Below are positions 10,853 to 22,114 of a stretch of 64,000 bases of DNA, piece after piece. Within the stretch, counting starts at the first letter, position 1. Each line of letters starts with the position of its first letter. A program made the position numbers and the translations under genes. The stretch covers positions 620,001 to 684,000 of the forward strand of contig CP136062.1 of assembly GCA_032622095.1 (NCBI GenBank), in the 5' to 3' direction. The DNA is from Siphonodentalium dalli (taxonomy: Eukaryota; Mollusca; Scaphopoda; Gadilida; Siphonodentaliidae). The notes beneath the pieces are model-generated. The model was not told the origin of the DNA. It saw only the letters and a list, made by a program, of their open reading frames with translations, and searched no databases.

Positions 10853-11511
10853 CGCATATATAAGAGAATGCAATGGCCTAACAAAGTTTTTGTCATTTTT
10901 GTTATCAATTTTTCTTACATTCTTTAACAATTTTTATCATTTTTTCTTACATTCTTTAACAATTTTTATAATTTTTTATATATTTTTTCTTACATTCTAT
11001 AACCATTTTTATCATTTTTTCTTTTATTCTTTAACAATTTAAAAACAAAATTATAATTTGTTCTTACATTCTTTTTAAAGGGGTACTGTACACTAAATCT
11101 GGCCATTTTTTGGTACCATCTCCTTTTATACTCAACAGAATATATGCAACAAATGAATGAATTTGAGCCGTGGATGAGTGCAAAATACGCTCCTGTGCTC
11201 TATGAACAATGCAAATAATATGGTAATTATAATGGCAATGAATTTATTCATTATGGATCAAATTCATTCACTTGTTGCATATATTCTGTTGAGTATAAAA
11301 GGAGATGGTCCCAAAAATGGCCGGATTTAGTGTACAGTACCCCTTTAAATTTTTATCATTTTTTTCTTAATTCTTTAACAATTTTTATCATTTTTATCAT
11401 TATTTCTTACATTCTTTAAAAAAAAAATTCATTTCATTTTTTCTTACATTTTTTAACAATTATAAAAATAATATAAAATGTGTTAGGCCAATGCATTCTC
11501 TTATATATGCG
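10853..11511. mobile_element. foldback element bounded by the CATTCTCTTATATATGCG motif, with T-rich minisatellite
   Basis: A 31-base segment at 10853-10883 (CGCATATATAAGAGAATGCA then ATGGCCTAACA) is repeated inverted at 11481-11511. The interior is a ~30-35-bp minisatellite of the type TTTTTCTTACATTCTTTAAC with a MITE inserted at 11078. The bounding motif recurs at 12.78-12.9 kb and at both ends of the CGG blocks in the 35-41 kb palindrome. Confidence 0.65.
11078..11345. mobile_element. 268-bp MITE with TA duplication (Tc1/mariner-like)
   Basis: Terminal inverted repeats start AAGGGGTACTGTACACTAAA and extend ~95 bases with few mismatches. The element is flanked by TA at 11076-11077 and 11346-11347. 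The interior is too small to code. It lies within the T-rich minisatellite, which continues on both sides. Confidence 0.85.
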
Positions 11512-11607
11512 AGGCGACCTGTGGTCGACTCGCATATATAAGAAAATCATTGGCACAGGGTTTTCGCAAAAAATCAGGAATCTCCAGTCATAGAAGGGTG
11601 TAACATC
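11481..11607. repeat. second inverted copy of the shared motif plus CACAGGGTTTTCGC tail
   Basis: After the inverted motif at 11490-11511, a short loop (GGCGACCTGTGGTC) is followed by the motif in opposite orientation and then CACAGGGTTTTCGCAAAA ... ATCAGGAA ... CAGTCAT-GAAGGGT. This tail is the right end of the piggyBac-like MITE at 12731-12956, so this is a related but degenerate copy. Confidence 0.6.
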
Positions 11608-11611
11608 GTTT

Positions 11612-12726
11612 CAGCTGTGAGTCCATATAGCGACAGGAGCCACTCCATAGAATGACTTTTAGAGCTATAGCATACACCGATTATTTTATTTTGTGAGAGT
11701 TGTTAAAATAATACCTCGCCTGTATAGTTAAACTAAGGGGAAAGCATTGACGTATTTCGATTTTGGGTGCCAAAATCGCATTACATAAGAACTAGTCATT
11801 GCAAAGTTGAACGCCAGTGTTCTTAACATTTTTAGTTCATCCCCAGCATTGAGGAATTACTAAAGGTACGTCGTTATATGCTACACTATACAATATTATT
11901 TGGACGTTTTGCATTCTATGTGGTAATCGGATCGAATCTACGTAAATCTTAAACGCCAACTCTCGACTTAAAACAGCCAGTTTTACCAGGTTATGATTTT
12001 TGTTTTGGTGCCTAAAACGTCAGATGGAAAAGGGCGTTTAGGATTTCGTTGATCTTTTGCGGTGCTTTAATGCTTAATATTATTCATGCATGTTCTGACG
12101 GGAGTCTCCGTGATACCTAGGTCCAAATCGGATGGAACAGAGATGTGGTGCAGATATGACTTGTTTTAGCATTGGTAACCATGGCAATCTTTTCAAAAAC
12201 TAACTCCTCCCCAAACAAAGTTCCATCTTCAAACTAGTGAATTCATTGATAATCTACAATATCTCCAATGCACATCTAGTGCAAGGATTGGTTTATTGTC
12301 GGACAAGATACCCTTGATGCAATTTGGAGACTGCTTCCAAAAAGAACACTTCCTGGTTTTCAAGACAAAAACATTTTCCCTACCAAAAAAAAAAATAATA
12401 AATTCTACTTGAACCATTAACCAGTACAGTAACCAGTAAGTGTAAGAGATAACAATACCAGCGTTCAGTTGTTGTAAATTCGACATAGATTGACCTCAAG
12501 TTCAATTTAATTAATTTTTTTTATTTTAGAAATATGTTTTCTGCTGAAACTTGTCACATATTTCGGACTTGTGAATTATAACCCTTTGAGTTTCAACAGT
12601 ACCTGCAGTTCATACAATATGTCTACTTCACTATAATTCCATGTTAGTTTTACCTTACCTTACCAAAACTTTAATTTCAAGCAGTGAGAAATTGAGATTT
12701 CTTTGATGGTGCAACAATAGTCCACC
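11612..12726. other. unassigned intronic DNA
   Basis: No element termini or coding signal recognised. A minus-strand frame at 12229-12486 has hydrophobic and aromatic stretches but no family match. Confidence 0.35.
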
Positions 12727-12730
12727 TTAA

Positions 12731-12956
12731 CCCTTTCATGACGGGAGCTGCGCTAGTGCAGCAATAAATACCATGTGCCAGGGCATTCTCTTATATATGC
12801 GAGTCTCCCATTTATAGGAAGAATGCACTGGCTTACAATATCATGTAAAATATTGTTAGGCCAATGCATTCTCTTATATACTCGCATATATAAGAGAATG
12901 CATTGTCACAGGGTTTTCGCAAAACAAAAATTCAGGAACCATCAGTCACGAGAGGG
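12731..12956. mobile_element. 226-bp piggyBac-type MITE with TTAA duplications
   Basis: The element is flanked by TTAA at 12727-12730 and 12957-12960. Its ends are CCCTTTCATGAC on the left and, reverse-complemented, CCCTCTCGTGAC on the right, which is the CCC-start and TTAA target expected of piggyBac. The interior contains two hairpins made from the CATTCTCTTATATATGCG motif. Confidence 0.75.
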
Positions 12957-13033
12957 TTAAGGAAAGACACAAATAAAGCAGCCTCGAGTAAACTTGTGGA
13001 AAGAGTCGAGTGGAATGCGGACATCATGCTTAC

Positions 13034-13105
13034 CTGGGATCGAAGGAATGAACTTCACATCCACGAGTCGCCATGCCATCGTCAAAATAGAAATCGAAAA
13101 TTATC
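13034..13105 (-). CDS. METTL24-like: METTL24-like methyltransferase, upstream exon
   Basis: This 72-base exon has an acceptor TTCTTTTCAG (AG at 13107-13106) and a donor GTAAGC (13033-13028). It encodes FYFDDGMATRGCEVHSFDP, the SFDDxMAxxGCEVxxFDPS block (SAM-binding motif II region) of METTL24-like methyltransferases. It ends with AG, the first two bases of a Ser codon completed by the T that opens the exon at 10658. The match in phase and family order supports one gene. The exons further 5' were not found; they lie beyond 13105, past the MULE and satellite blocks or outside the window. Confidence 0.82.
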
Positions 13106-13289
13106 CTGAAAAGAACAAATTAATCGATATACAACGCATATCCTTGTTGTGTTATTACATACATACATGTATATAAATCCATGTGCTCTAATTTCATGTT
13201 GACAACACAGATTGTTGACATCCGTAGACCACAAATAACACGAGGGATCAGTATTATTCCTCGATTAATCCTAAGATCAATCTGAATGC

Positions 13290-13399
13290 GATGTGAAACA
13301 CCCCGTATGGTGATCAAATAGAAACTGAAAATAATCTTGTTCAATGTAGTAATTTTTTGAATTATTATATCCTTATAGACAACACACACAGTCTTTTTA
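13290..13399 (+). repeat. left half of an old repeat split by the MULE
   Basis: The segment matches 48105-48215 (GATGTGAAACACCCC / GATCTGAAACACTCC, GGTGATSAAATAGAAA, then ATCC-GACA-AACACAC). The match resumes at 14694 after the MULE insertion. Confidence 0.7.
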
Positions 13400-14685
13400 G
13401 GGTATATCCTGTCTACCCGGCAGGCAGAGATTAACGACTTGGCCGGCGGAGATTATAGTCCATATCAAAACACATGCGGTCCAGTGTTGTCACAGTCCAT
13501 AACTGATGGTGGTGAATAACGTTTAATAGCGTGAGCCACATTCAGTTTATTTATTTTACACGTTTTATTATTTGTTTGTAAAGATGTATTATGAATTATT
13601 ATCAGTGTTTTAAGTAGAGTTCACTACTGAATATATATACTGTTAGATTCCCTGGTCTGACATAAACACGATGGCAAGCACACAAGTGAACGTAAATTAT
13701 ATTCCAAATACTAGAGGTGGAAAGTATCTGGTATATGATGACTACAAATTCTCCGTTAAATCAAGGAGAAATGATCGAATTCATTGGCGATGTTGTAAGA
13801 AAGACTGCCGTGCAACCACCAACTTCCCAACAAGACGGTTGGTGATGCCTGGTTCGAAGCGCTGGACGATTACCCTGCGACACGCAACACAGGTCTCGAA
13901 GAAAACGTCACCAAGTTCACGGATTACATCACCGAGTTCTGGGTGGAAGGGAGCCATGGCCGCCAGCTATGGAATCACCACGACACAATTGGTCCAAGAA
14001 CGACAAATCATGTGGAAGGATGGCACCGAAAACTGCAGTTGGTGTTATCTTGCTCACACCCGAACATCTTCAGGTTGATAGATTTCCTGAAGAAAGAGCA
14101 AGCTTACCAGGAAGCAACCGTCATCCAATTGAGAGCGGGTGGAAGGATTGGCCCACGCAAGATGCGATATCGCAAAGTTGACAATTCCATCAGACATTTC
14201 AAGAGAGTTTTCGGCGCAGGCGAAATAGATATTCTCGAATACATGGATTCAGTATCAAACAGTATCAAACATTAATGTGCTATAATTCATGTTATGTTAT
14301 ATTGATAGTATTTGTTACATATATATCTTGAGTATTTAATAAATTTGTTGAAATATATCACATGTGCATTTCTTCGTTCATAATGCAACTTCCGGTGTCC
14401 GTTCAGTGGCGGGGTTAATATGTGTGGATAGGGCGAATATCGGCCTTTCGTTAGACACCAAAATGAGCCCTCTGCGCGCTGTATTCCTCGATTTTTGAAT
14501 TTTCCAAAAACCCCTATTATCCTCATCGTCCGGCCGCTCATCGCCGTCGAAATTAGCCATCGCCACCAATTCCCAGTAACAATTATGATAAAAACTATAG
14601 TCGGCAGCTCCGTGATGTTGAGGATTATCACACCTGCCCCAACACCTACCCGAAACAATAGCCGCCGGGTGAACAGGACGACCCC
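13400..14685 (+). mobile_element. complete non-autonomous MULE (Mutator-like) element
   Basis: The 1286-bp element is flanked by the 8-bp direct repeat TCTTTTTA (13392-13399 and 14686-14693). Its ends form terminal inverted repeats: GGGTATATCCTGTCTACCC at the left and, reverse-complemented, GGGGTCGTCCTGTTCACCC at the right, both followed by GGC-rich bases. An unoccupied relative of the target site lies at ~48218. Inside are the FLYWCH and C-terminal parts of a MULE transposase with the middle missing. Eight bases is within the 8-11-bp duplication range of MULEs. Confidence 0.85.
13671..14275 (+). pseudogene. internally deleted FLYWCH-MULE transposase
   Basis: Starting at the ATG (13671), the first ~55 residues form a FLYWCH zinc finger: RGGKYLVYDDYKF, then IHWRCCKKDCRATTNF with its Cys pair. 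About 13830-13860 the reading frame changes by one, and the second frame runs through WVEGSHGRQLWNHHD, GPRTTNHVEGWHRKLQ, HPNIFRLIDFLKKEQA and GAGEIDILEYMDSVS to a TAA at 14275. This is the usual C-terminus of FLYWCH-containing MULE transposases. The central catalytic region, several hundred residues in full-length relatives, is missing. It cannot encode an active transposase, although a short FLYWCH protein of 135 residues remains open to 14078. Confidence 0.85.
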
Positions 14686-14693
14686 TCTTTTTA

Positions 14694-14890
14694 TATATAT
14701 ATTAAATGCAGTGACTCTCGGTGGCGAAATCGTTTTCGTTAGTTTATCGCCGACAGGTGCGTCCCGAATCAAGTAGTAAATATTTACAATTTAGTGTTGT
14801 TCAAGCGATGTTTTCTATCGAGTGGGATGGTCGATTTGCTTCAAATTTTTGGCGATGTTAGTAGAATGTTACGGCCTTCCAGTTGACATA
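14694..14890 (+). repeat. right half of the old repeat split by the MULE
   Basis: The segment matches 48219-48430: ATTAAATRCAGTGAC, GGTGGCGAAATC, GCGTCCCGAATC, AGTAAATATTTACAATT and GATGTTTTCTAT follow in the same order. It runs directly into the 141-bp satellite. Confidence 0.7.
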
Positions 14891-14894
14891 GCGC

Positions 14895-17074
14895 CCGATC
14901 GGGGTGTTTCTATGTGGTATTTGGGGCGGGCTACCCGCCCATGCCGTCAAATCGGTCGAAATCCTTACCGTTCTCGAAAATGGTCCATACCCCCATTTTC
15001 ACCCCCTCGGGGTGGCACCCCCCGGGGGTGATGGGTTGGGGGGTCGGGGTGTTTCTAGGTGGTATAATTTGGGCGGGCCACCCACCCATGCCGTCAAATC
15101 GGTCGAAATCCTTACCGTTCTCGAAAATGGTCCATACCCCATTTTCACCCCCTCGTGTGGCACCCCCCGGGGGTGATGGGTGGGGGATCGGGGTGTTTCT
15201 AGGTGGTATTTGGGGCGGGCCACCAACATATGCCGTCAAATCGGTCGAAATCCTTACCGTTCTCGAAAATGGTCCATACCCCATTTTCACCCCCTCGGGG
15301 GTGATGGGTGGGGGTCGGGGTGTTTCTAGGTAGTATTTGGGGCGGGCCACCCACCCATGCCGTCAAATCGGTCGAAATCCTTACCGTTCTCGAAAATGTT
15401 CCATAACCCATTTTCACCCCCTCGGGGTGGCACCCCCGGGGTGATGGGTGGGGGTCGGGGTGTTTCTATGTAGTATTTGGGGCGGGCCACCCACCCATGC
15501 CGTCAAATCGGTCGAAATCCTTACCGTTCTCGAAAATGGTCCATACCCCATTTTCACCCCCTCGGGGTGGCACCCCCCGGGGGTGATGGTGGGGGTCGGG
15601 GTGTTTCTAGGTAGTATTTGGGGCGGGCCACCCACCCATGCCGTCAAATCGGTCGAAATCCTTACCGTTCTCGAAAATGGTCCATACCCCATTTTCACCC
15701 CCTCGGGGTGGCACCCCCCGGGGTGGTGGTGGGGGTCGGGGTGTTTCTAGGTAATATTTGGGGCGGGCCACCCACCCATGCCGTCAAATCGGTCGAAATC
15801 ATTACCGTACTCGAAAATGGTCCATACCCCATTTTCACCCCCTCGGGTGGCACCCCCCGGGGGTGATGGGTAGGGGTCGGGGTGTTTCTAGGTGGTATTT
15901 GGGGCGGGCTACCCACCCATGCCGTCAAATAGGTCGAAATCCTTACCGTTCTCGAAAATGGTACATACCCCATTTTCAACCCCTCGGGGTGGCACCCCCC
16001 GGGGGTGATGGGTTGGGGGTCGGGGTGTTTCTAGGTGGTATAATTTGGGCGGGCCACCCACCCATGCCGTCAAATCGGTCGAAATCCTTACCGTTCTCGA
16101 AAATGGTCCATACCCCATTTTCACCCCTCGGGGTGGCACCCCCGGGGTGATGGTGGGGGGTCGGGGTGTTTCTAGGTGGTATTTGGGCGGGCCACCCACC
16201 CATGCCGTCAAATCGGTCGAAATCCTTACCGTTCTCGAAAATGGTCCATACCCCATTTTCACCCCCTCGGGGTGGCACCCCCGGGGGTGATGGGTGGGGG
16301 TCGGGGTGTTTCTAGGTAGTATTTGGGGCGGGCCACCCACCCATGCCGTCAAATCGGTCGAAATCCTTACCGTTCTCGAAAATGGTCCATTCCCCATTTT
16401 CACCCCCTCGGGGTGGCACCCCCGGGGGTGATGGGTGGGGGTCGGGGTGTTTCTAGGTAGTATTTGGGGCGGGCCACCCACCCATGCCGTCAAATCGGTC
16501 GACATCCTTACCGTTCTCGAAAATGGTCCATACCCCATTTTCACCCCCTCGGGGTGGCACCCCCCGGGTGTGATGGGTGGGGGGTCGGGGTGTTTCTAGG
16601 TAGTATTTGGGGCGGGCCACCCACCCATGCCGTCAAATCGGTCGAAATCCTTACCGTTCTCGAAAATGGTCCATACCCCATTTTCACCCCCTCGGGGTGG
16701 CACCCCCCGGGGGTGATGGGTGGGGGGTCGGGGTGTTTCTAGGTAGTATTTGGGGCGGGCCACCCACCCATGCCGTCAAATCGGTCGACATCCTTACCGT
16801 TCTCGAAAATGGTCCATACCCCATTTTCACCCCCTCGGGGTGGCACCCCCCGGGTGTGATGGGTGGGGGGTCGGGGTGTTTCTAGGTAGTATTTGGGGCG
16901 GGCCACCCACCCATGCCGTCAAATCGGTCGAAATCCTTACCGTTCTCGAAAATGGTCCATACCCCATTTTCACCCCCTCGGGGTGGCACCCCCGGGGGTG
17001 ATGGGTGGGGGGTCGGGGTGTTTCTAGGTGGTATTTGGGGCGGGCCACCCACCCATGCCGTCAAATCGGTCGAA
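14895..17074 (+). repeat. GC-rich satellite, ~16 copies of a ~141-bp unit
   Basis: The block CCGTCAAATCGGTCGA recurs about 16 times from 14943 to 17057 at ~141-base spacing. The unit includes GGGGTGTTTCTAGGT, GGGCGGGCCACCCACCC, ACCGTTCTCGAAAATGG and a palindromic GGGGTGGCACCCC-type segment with variable G and C runs. Copies are highly similar with small indels. Long open frames on both strands change frame between copies and are by-products of the repeat. Confidence 0.95.
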
Positions 17075-18106
17075 AGCGACATTTTTGGAAATAAGGAATA
17101 GGGGATAAGTTCCAATTGTCATGTCTGTAAATATATATAGCTTTGTCGAGATGTCTCCCTAAGGTCGGATTATTTCAAGAGTCTCCCTAATGTCGTTACT
17201 TTTGTTAGCTATATGTATATGTATATCAGTACATGACATTGGCTATAATAATTAAAGGCACGGGCGGTGTTCGTTGCAGAAATATTAATATGTGGTCAAA
17301 TCGCCACCAACAGATGGAAATTTTAAATATGTACAGTTTTGTTCATATGCAAACGTAATCAGCGCATGAATAGTGTATTGTCCTCAATGTGTACGATGAT
17401 TGCGTAAACAACAGCATGCTCGTGTTACAGAAGTTTTGCTTCTGTTTACATAACACAACGCAATCATATTGGTTAATCACACAAACATTATATAAACGCT
17501 CTTCATTATTTACATATAAGAAATATAGTAACAAACAACGCTCTTTATGCTTACCATACCGGATCTATACAAAAGTCAGGAAACGTAACGTACTGTTTAT
17601 GCCATAGTTCTGTATGATATAACAACAAATTCTGCCTATATTTTACTATTTCTGTTTATGTCGGTTTTTGACGGAGCTGAATATTTTAACATCATACCCA
17701 CCGCCAAAGACAGCCCGTATCTTTAATATGAGCAATAAAAGATGTTTTTTTATTAATACCAAATGCTCTCACCATACCCAGAAGCTGCACGTTGCATGGA
17801 AAATGATATATTGAGATGTCTGCCTAAGGTCGGATTATTTCAAGAGTCTCCCGAATGTCGTTTCATGTTGTTAGGTATATGTATATCATTACATGGTATT
17901 GGTTATAATAATTAAAGGCACGGGCGGCGTTCGTTGCAGAACTATTCATATGTGATCAAATCGCCACCAACAGATGGAATATTAAAATATATATAGCTTT
18001 GTCGAGATGTCTCCCTAAGGTCGGATTATTTCAAGAGTCTCCCTAATGTCGTTAATTTTGTTAGCTATATGTATATGTATATCAGTCCATGGCATTGGTT
18101 ATAATA

Positions 18107-20106
18107 ATTAAAGGCACGGGCGGTGTTCGTTGCAGAAATATTAATATGTGGTCAAATCGCCACCAACATATGGAATATTAAAATATGTACAGTTTTGTTC
18201 ATATGCGAACGTAATCAGCGCGTGAATAGTGTATTGTCCTCAATGTGTACGATTATTGCATAAACAACAGCATGCTCGTGTTACAGAAGTTTTGCTCCTG
18301 TTTACATAACACAACGCAATCATATTGGTTAAGCACACAAACATTATATAAACGCTCTTCATTATTTCCATATAAGAAAAATAGTAACAAACAACGCTCT
18401 TTATGCTTACCATATCCGGATCTATACGAAAGTCAGGAAACGTAACGGTTTTTTCCTTTTGTTTGCACAACAAAGTGAAAACAATTGACAATAACATACT
18501 GTTTATGCCATATTTCTGTATGATATAACAACAAATTCTGCCTATATTTTACTATTTCTGTTTATGGCGGTTTTTGACGGAGATGAATATTTTAATAGCA
18601 TACCCACCGCCAACACCGCCCGTATCTTTAATATGAGCAATAAAAGATGTTTTTTTATTAATACCAAATGCTCTCACCATACCCAGAAGCTGCTCGTTGC
18701 ATGGAAAATGATATATTGAGATGTCTGGTTAAGGTCGGATTATTTCAAGAGTCTCCCGAATGTCGTTTCATGTTGTTAGGTATATGTATATCATTACATG
18801 GTATTGGTTATAATAATTAAAGGCACGGGCGGCGTTCGTTGCAGAACTATTCATATGTGATCAAATCGCCACCAACAGATGGAATATTAAAATATATATA
18901 GCTTTGTCGAGATGCCTCCCTAAGGTCGGATTATTTCAAGAGTCTCCCTAATGTCGTTAATTTTGTAAGCTATATGTATATCAGTACATGGCATTGGTTA
19001 TAATAATTAAAGGCACTGGTGGCGTTCGTTGCAGAACTATTCATATGTGATCAAATCGCCACCAACAGATGGAATATTAAAATATATATAGCTTTGTCGA
19101 GATGTCTCCCTAAGGTCGGATTATTTCAAGAGTCTACCTAATGTCGTTAATTTTGTTAGCTATATGTATATGTATATCAGTACATGGCATTGGTTATAAT
19201 AATTAAAGGCACGGGCGGTGTTCGTTGCAGAAATATTAATATGTGGTGAAATCGCCACCAATTGATGGAATATTAAAATATATACAGTTTTGTTCATATG
19301 CAAACGTAATCAGCGCATGAATAGTGTATTGTCCTCAATGTGTACGATGATTGCGTAAACAACAGCATGCTCGTGTTACAGAAGTTTTGCTTCTGTTTAC
19401 ATAACACAACGCAATCATATTGGTTAATCACACAAACATTATATAAACGCTCTTCATTATTTCCATATAAGAAAAATAGTAACAAACAACGCTCTTTATG
19501 CTTACCATATCCGGATCTATACAAAAGTCAGGAAACGTAACGGTTTTTTCCTTTTGTTTGCACAACAAAGTGAAAACAATTGACAACAACATACTGTTTA
19601 TGCCATATTTCTGTATGATATAACAACAAATTCTGCCTATATTTTACTATTTCTGTTTATGGCGGTTTTTGACGGAGATGAATATTTTAACAGCATACCC
19701 ACCGCCAACACCGCCCGTATCTATAATATGAGCAATAAAAGATGTTTTTTTATTAATACCAAATGCTCCCACCATATCCAGAAGCTGCACGTTGCATGGA
19801 AAATGATATATTGAGATGTCTGCCTAAGGTTGGATTATTTCAAGAGTCTCCCGAATGTCGTTTCATGTTGTTAGGTATATGTATATCATTACATGGTATT
19901 GGTTATAATAATTAAAGGCACGGGCGGCGTTCGTTGCAGAACTATTCATATGTGATCAAATCGCCACCAACAGATGGGATATTAAAATATATATAGCTTT
20001 GTCGAGATGTCTCCCTAAGGTCGGATTATTTCAAGAGTCTCCATAATGTCGTTAATTTTGTTAGCTATATGTATATGTATATCAGTACATGACATTGGTT
20101 ATAATA
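18107..20106 (+). repeat. higher-order repeat, first copy (~2.0 kb)
   Basis: This block consists of one unit with an extra ~190-base module (near 18997, marked GGCACTGGTGG) plus one normal unit. It is repeated almost base for base in 20107-22114. Confidence 0.85.
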
Positions 20107-22114
20107 ATTAAAGGCACGGGCGGTGTTCGTTGCAGAAATATTAATATGTGGTCAAATCGCCACCAACAGATGGAATATTAAAATATGTACAGTTTTGTTC
20201 ATATGTGCAAACGTAATCAGCGCGTGAATAGTGTATTGTCCTCAATGTGTACGATGATTGCGTAAACAACAGCATGCTCGTGTTACAGAAGTTTTGCTTC
20301 TGTTTACATAACACAACGCAATCATATTGGTTAATCACACAAACATTATATAAACGCTCTTCATTATTTCCATATAAGAAAAATAGTAACAAACAACGCT
20401 CTTTATGCTTACCATATGCGGATCTATACAAAAGTCAGGAAACGTAACGGTTTTTTCCTTTTGTTTGCACAACGAAGTGAAAACAATTGACAATAACATA
20501 CTGTTTATGCCATATTTCTGTATGATATAACAACAACTTCTGCCTATATTTTACTATTTCTGTTTATGGCGGTTTTTGACGGAGATGAATATTTTAATAG
20601 CATACCCACCGCCAACACCGCCCGTATCTTTAATATGAGCAATAAAAGATGTTTTTTTATTAATACCAAATGCTCTCATCATACCCAGAAGCTGCACGTT
20701 GCATGGAAAATGATATATTGAGATGTCTGGTTACGGTCGGATTATTTCAAGAGTCTCCCGAATGTCGTTTCATGTTGTTAGGTATATGTATATCATTACA
20801 TGGTATTGGTTATAATAATTAAAGGCACGGGCGGCGTTCGTTGCAGAACTATTCATATGCGATCAAATCGCCACCAACAGATGGAATATTAAAATATATA
20901 TAGCTTTGTCGAGATGTCTCCCTAAGGTCGGATTATTTCAAGAGTCTCCCTAATGTCGTTAATTTTGTAAGCTATATGTATATGTATATCAGTACATGGC
21001 ATTGTTTATAATAATTAAAGGCACTGGTGGCGTTCGTTGCAGAACTATTCATATGTGATCAAATCGCCACCAACAGATGGAATATTAAAATATATATAGC
21101 TTTGTCGAGATGTTTCCCTAAGGTCGGATTATTTCAAGAGTCTACCTAATGTCGTTAATTTTGTTAGCTATATGTATATGTATATCAGTACATGGCATTG
21201 GTTATAATAATTAAAGGCACGGGCGGTGTTCGTTGCAGAAATATTAATATGCGGTCAAATCGCCACCAATTGATGGAATATTAAAATATATACAGTTTTG
21301 TTCATATGCAAACGTAATCAGCGCATGAATAGTGTATTGTCCTCAATGTGTACGATGATTGCGTAAACAACAGCATGCTCGTGTTACAGAAGTTTTGCTT
21401 CTGTTTACATAACACAACGCAATCATATTGGTTAATCACACAAACATTATATAAACGCTCTTCATTATTTCCATATAAGAAAAATAGTAACAAACAACGC
21501 TCTTTATGCTTACCATATCAGGATCTATACAAAAGTCAGGAAACGTAACGGTTTTTTCCTTTTGTTTGCACAACAAAGTGAAAACAATTGACAACAACAT
21601 ACTGTTTATGCCATATTTCTGTATGATATAACAACAAATTCTGCCTATATTTTACTATTTCTGTTTATGGCGGTTTTTGACGGAGATGAATATTTTAACA
21701 GCATACCCACCGCCAACACCGCCCGTATCTATAATATGAGCAATAAAAGATGTTTTTTTATTAATACCAAATGCTCCCACCATATCCAGAAGCTGCACGT
21801 TGCATGGAAAATGATATATTGAGATGTCTGCCTAAGGTTGGATTATTTCAAGAGTCTCCCGAATGTCGTTTCATGTTGTTAGGTATATGTATATCATTAC
21901 ATGGTATTGGTTATAATAATTAAAGGCACGGGCGGCGTTCGTTGCAGAACTATTCATATGTGATCAAATCGCCACCAACAGATGGAATATTAAAATTTAT
22001 ATAGCTTTGTCGAGATGTCTCCCTAAGGTCGGATTATTTCAAGAGTCTACCTAATGTCGTTAATTTTGTTAGCTATATGTATATGTATATCAGTACATGA
22101 CATTGGTTATACTA
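20107..22114 (+). repeat. higher-order repeat, second copy (~2.0 kb)
   Basis: The same arrangement as 18107-20106, including the diagnostic GGCACTGGTGG module near 21015 and the TACCTAATGTCG variant. This shows that the two-unit block was duplicated as one. Confidence 0.85.

Noticed and set aside
14287-14772. 161-codon minus-strand frame across the right end of the MULE
   Set aside because: It runs across the element boundary and target duplication into unrelated repeat sequence, so it cannot be an ancestral gene.
14914-17048. Long open frames on both strands of the 141-bp satellite (up to 211 codons)
   Set aside because: They are translations of a G/C-run repeat, shift frame between copies and exist in several frames at once.
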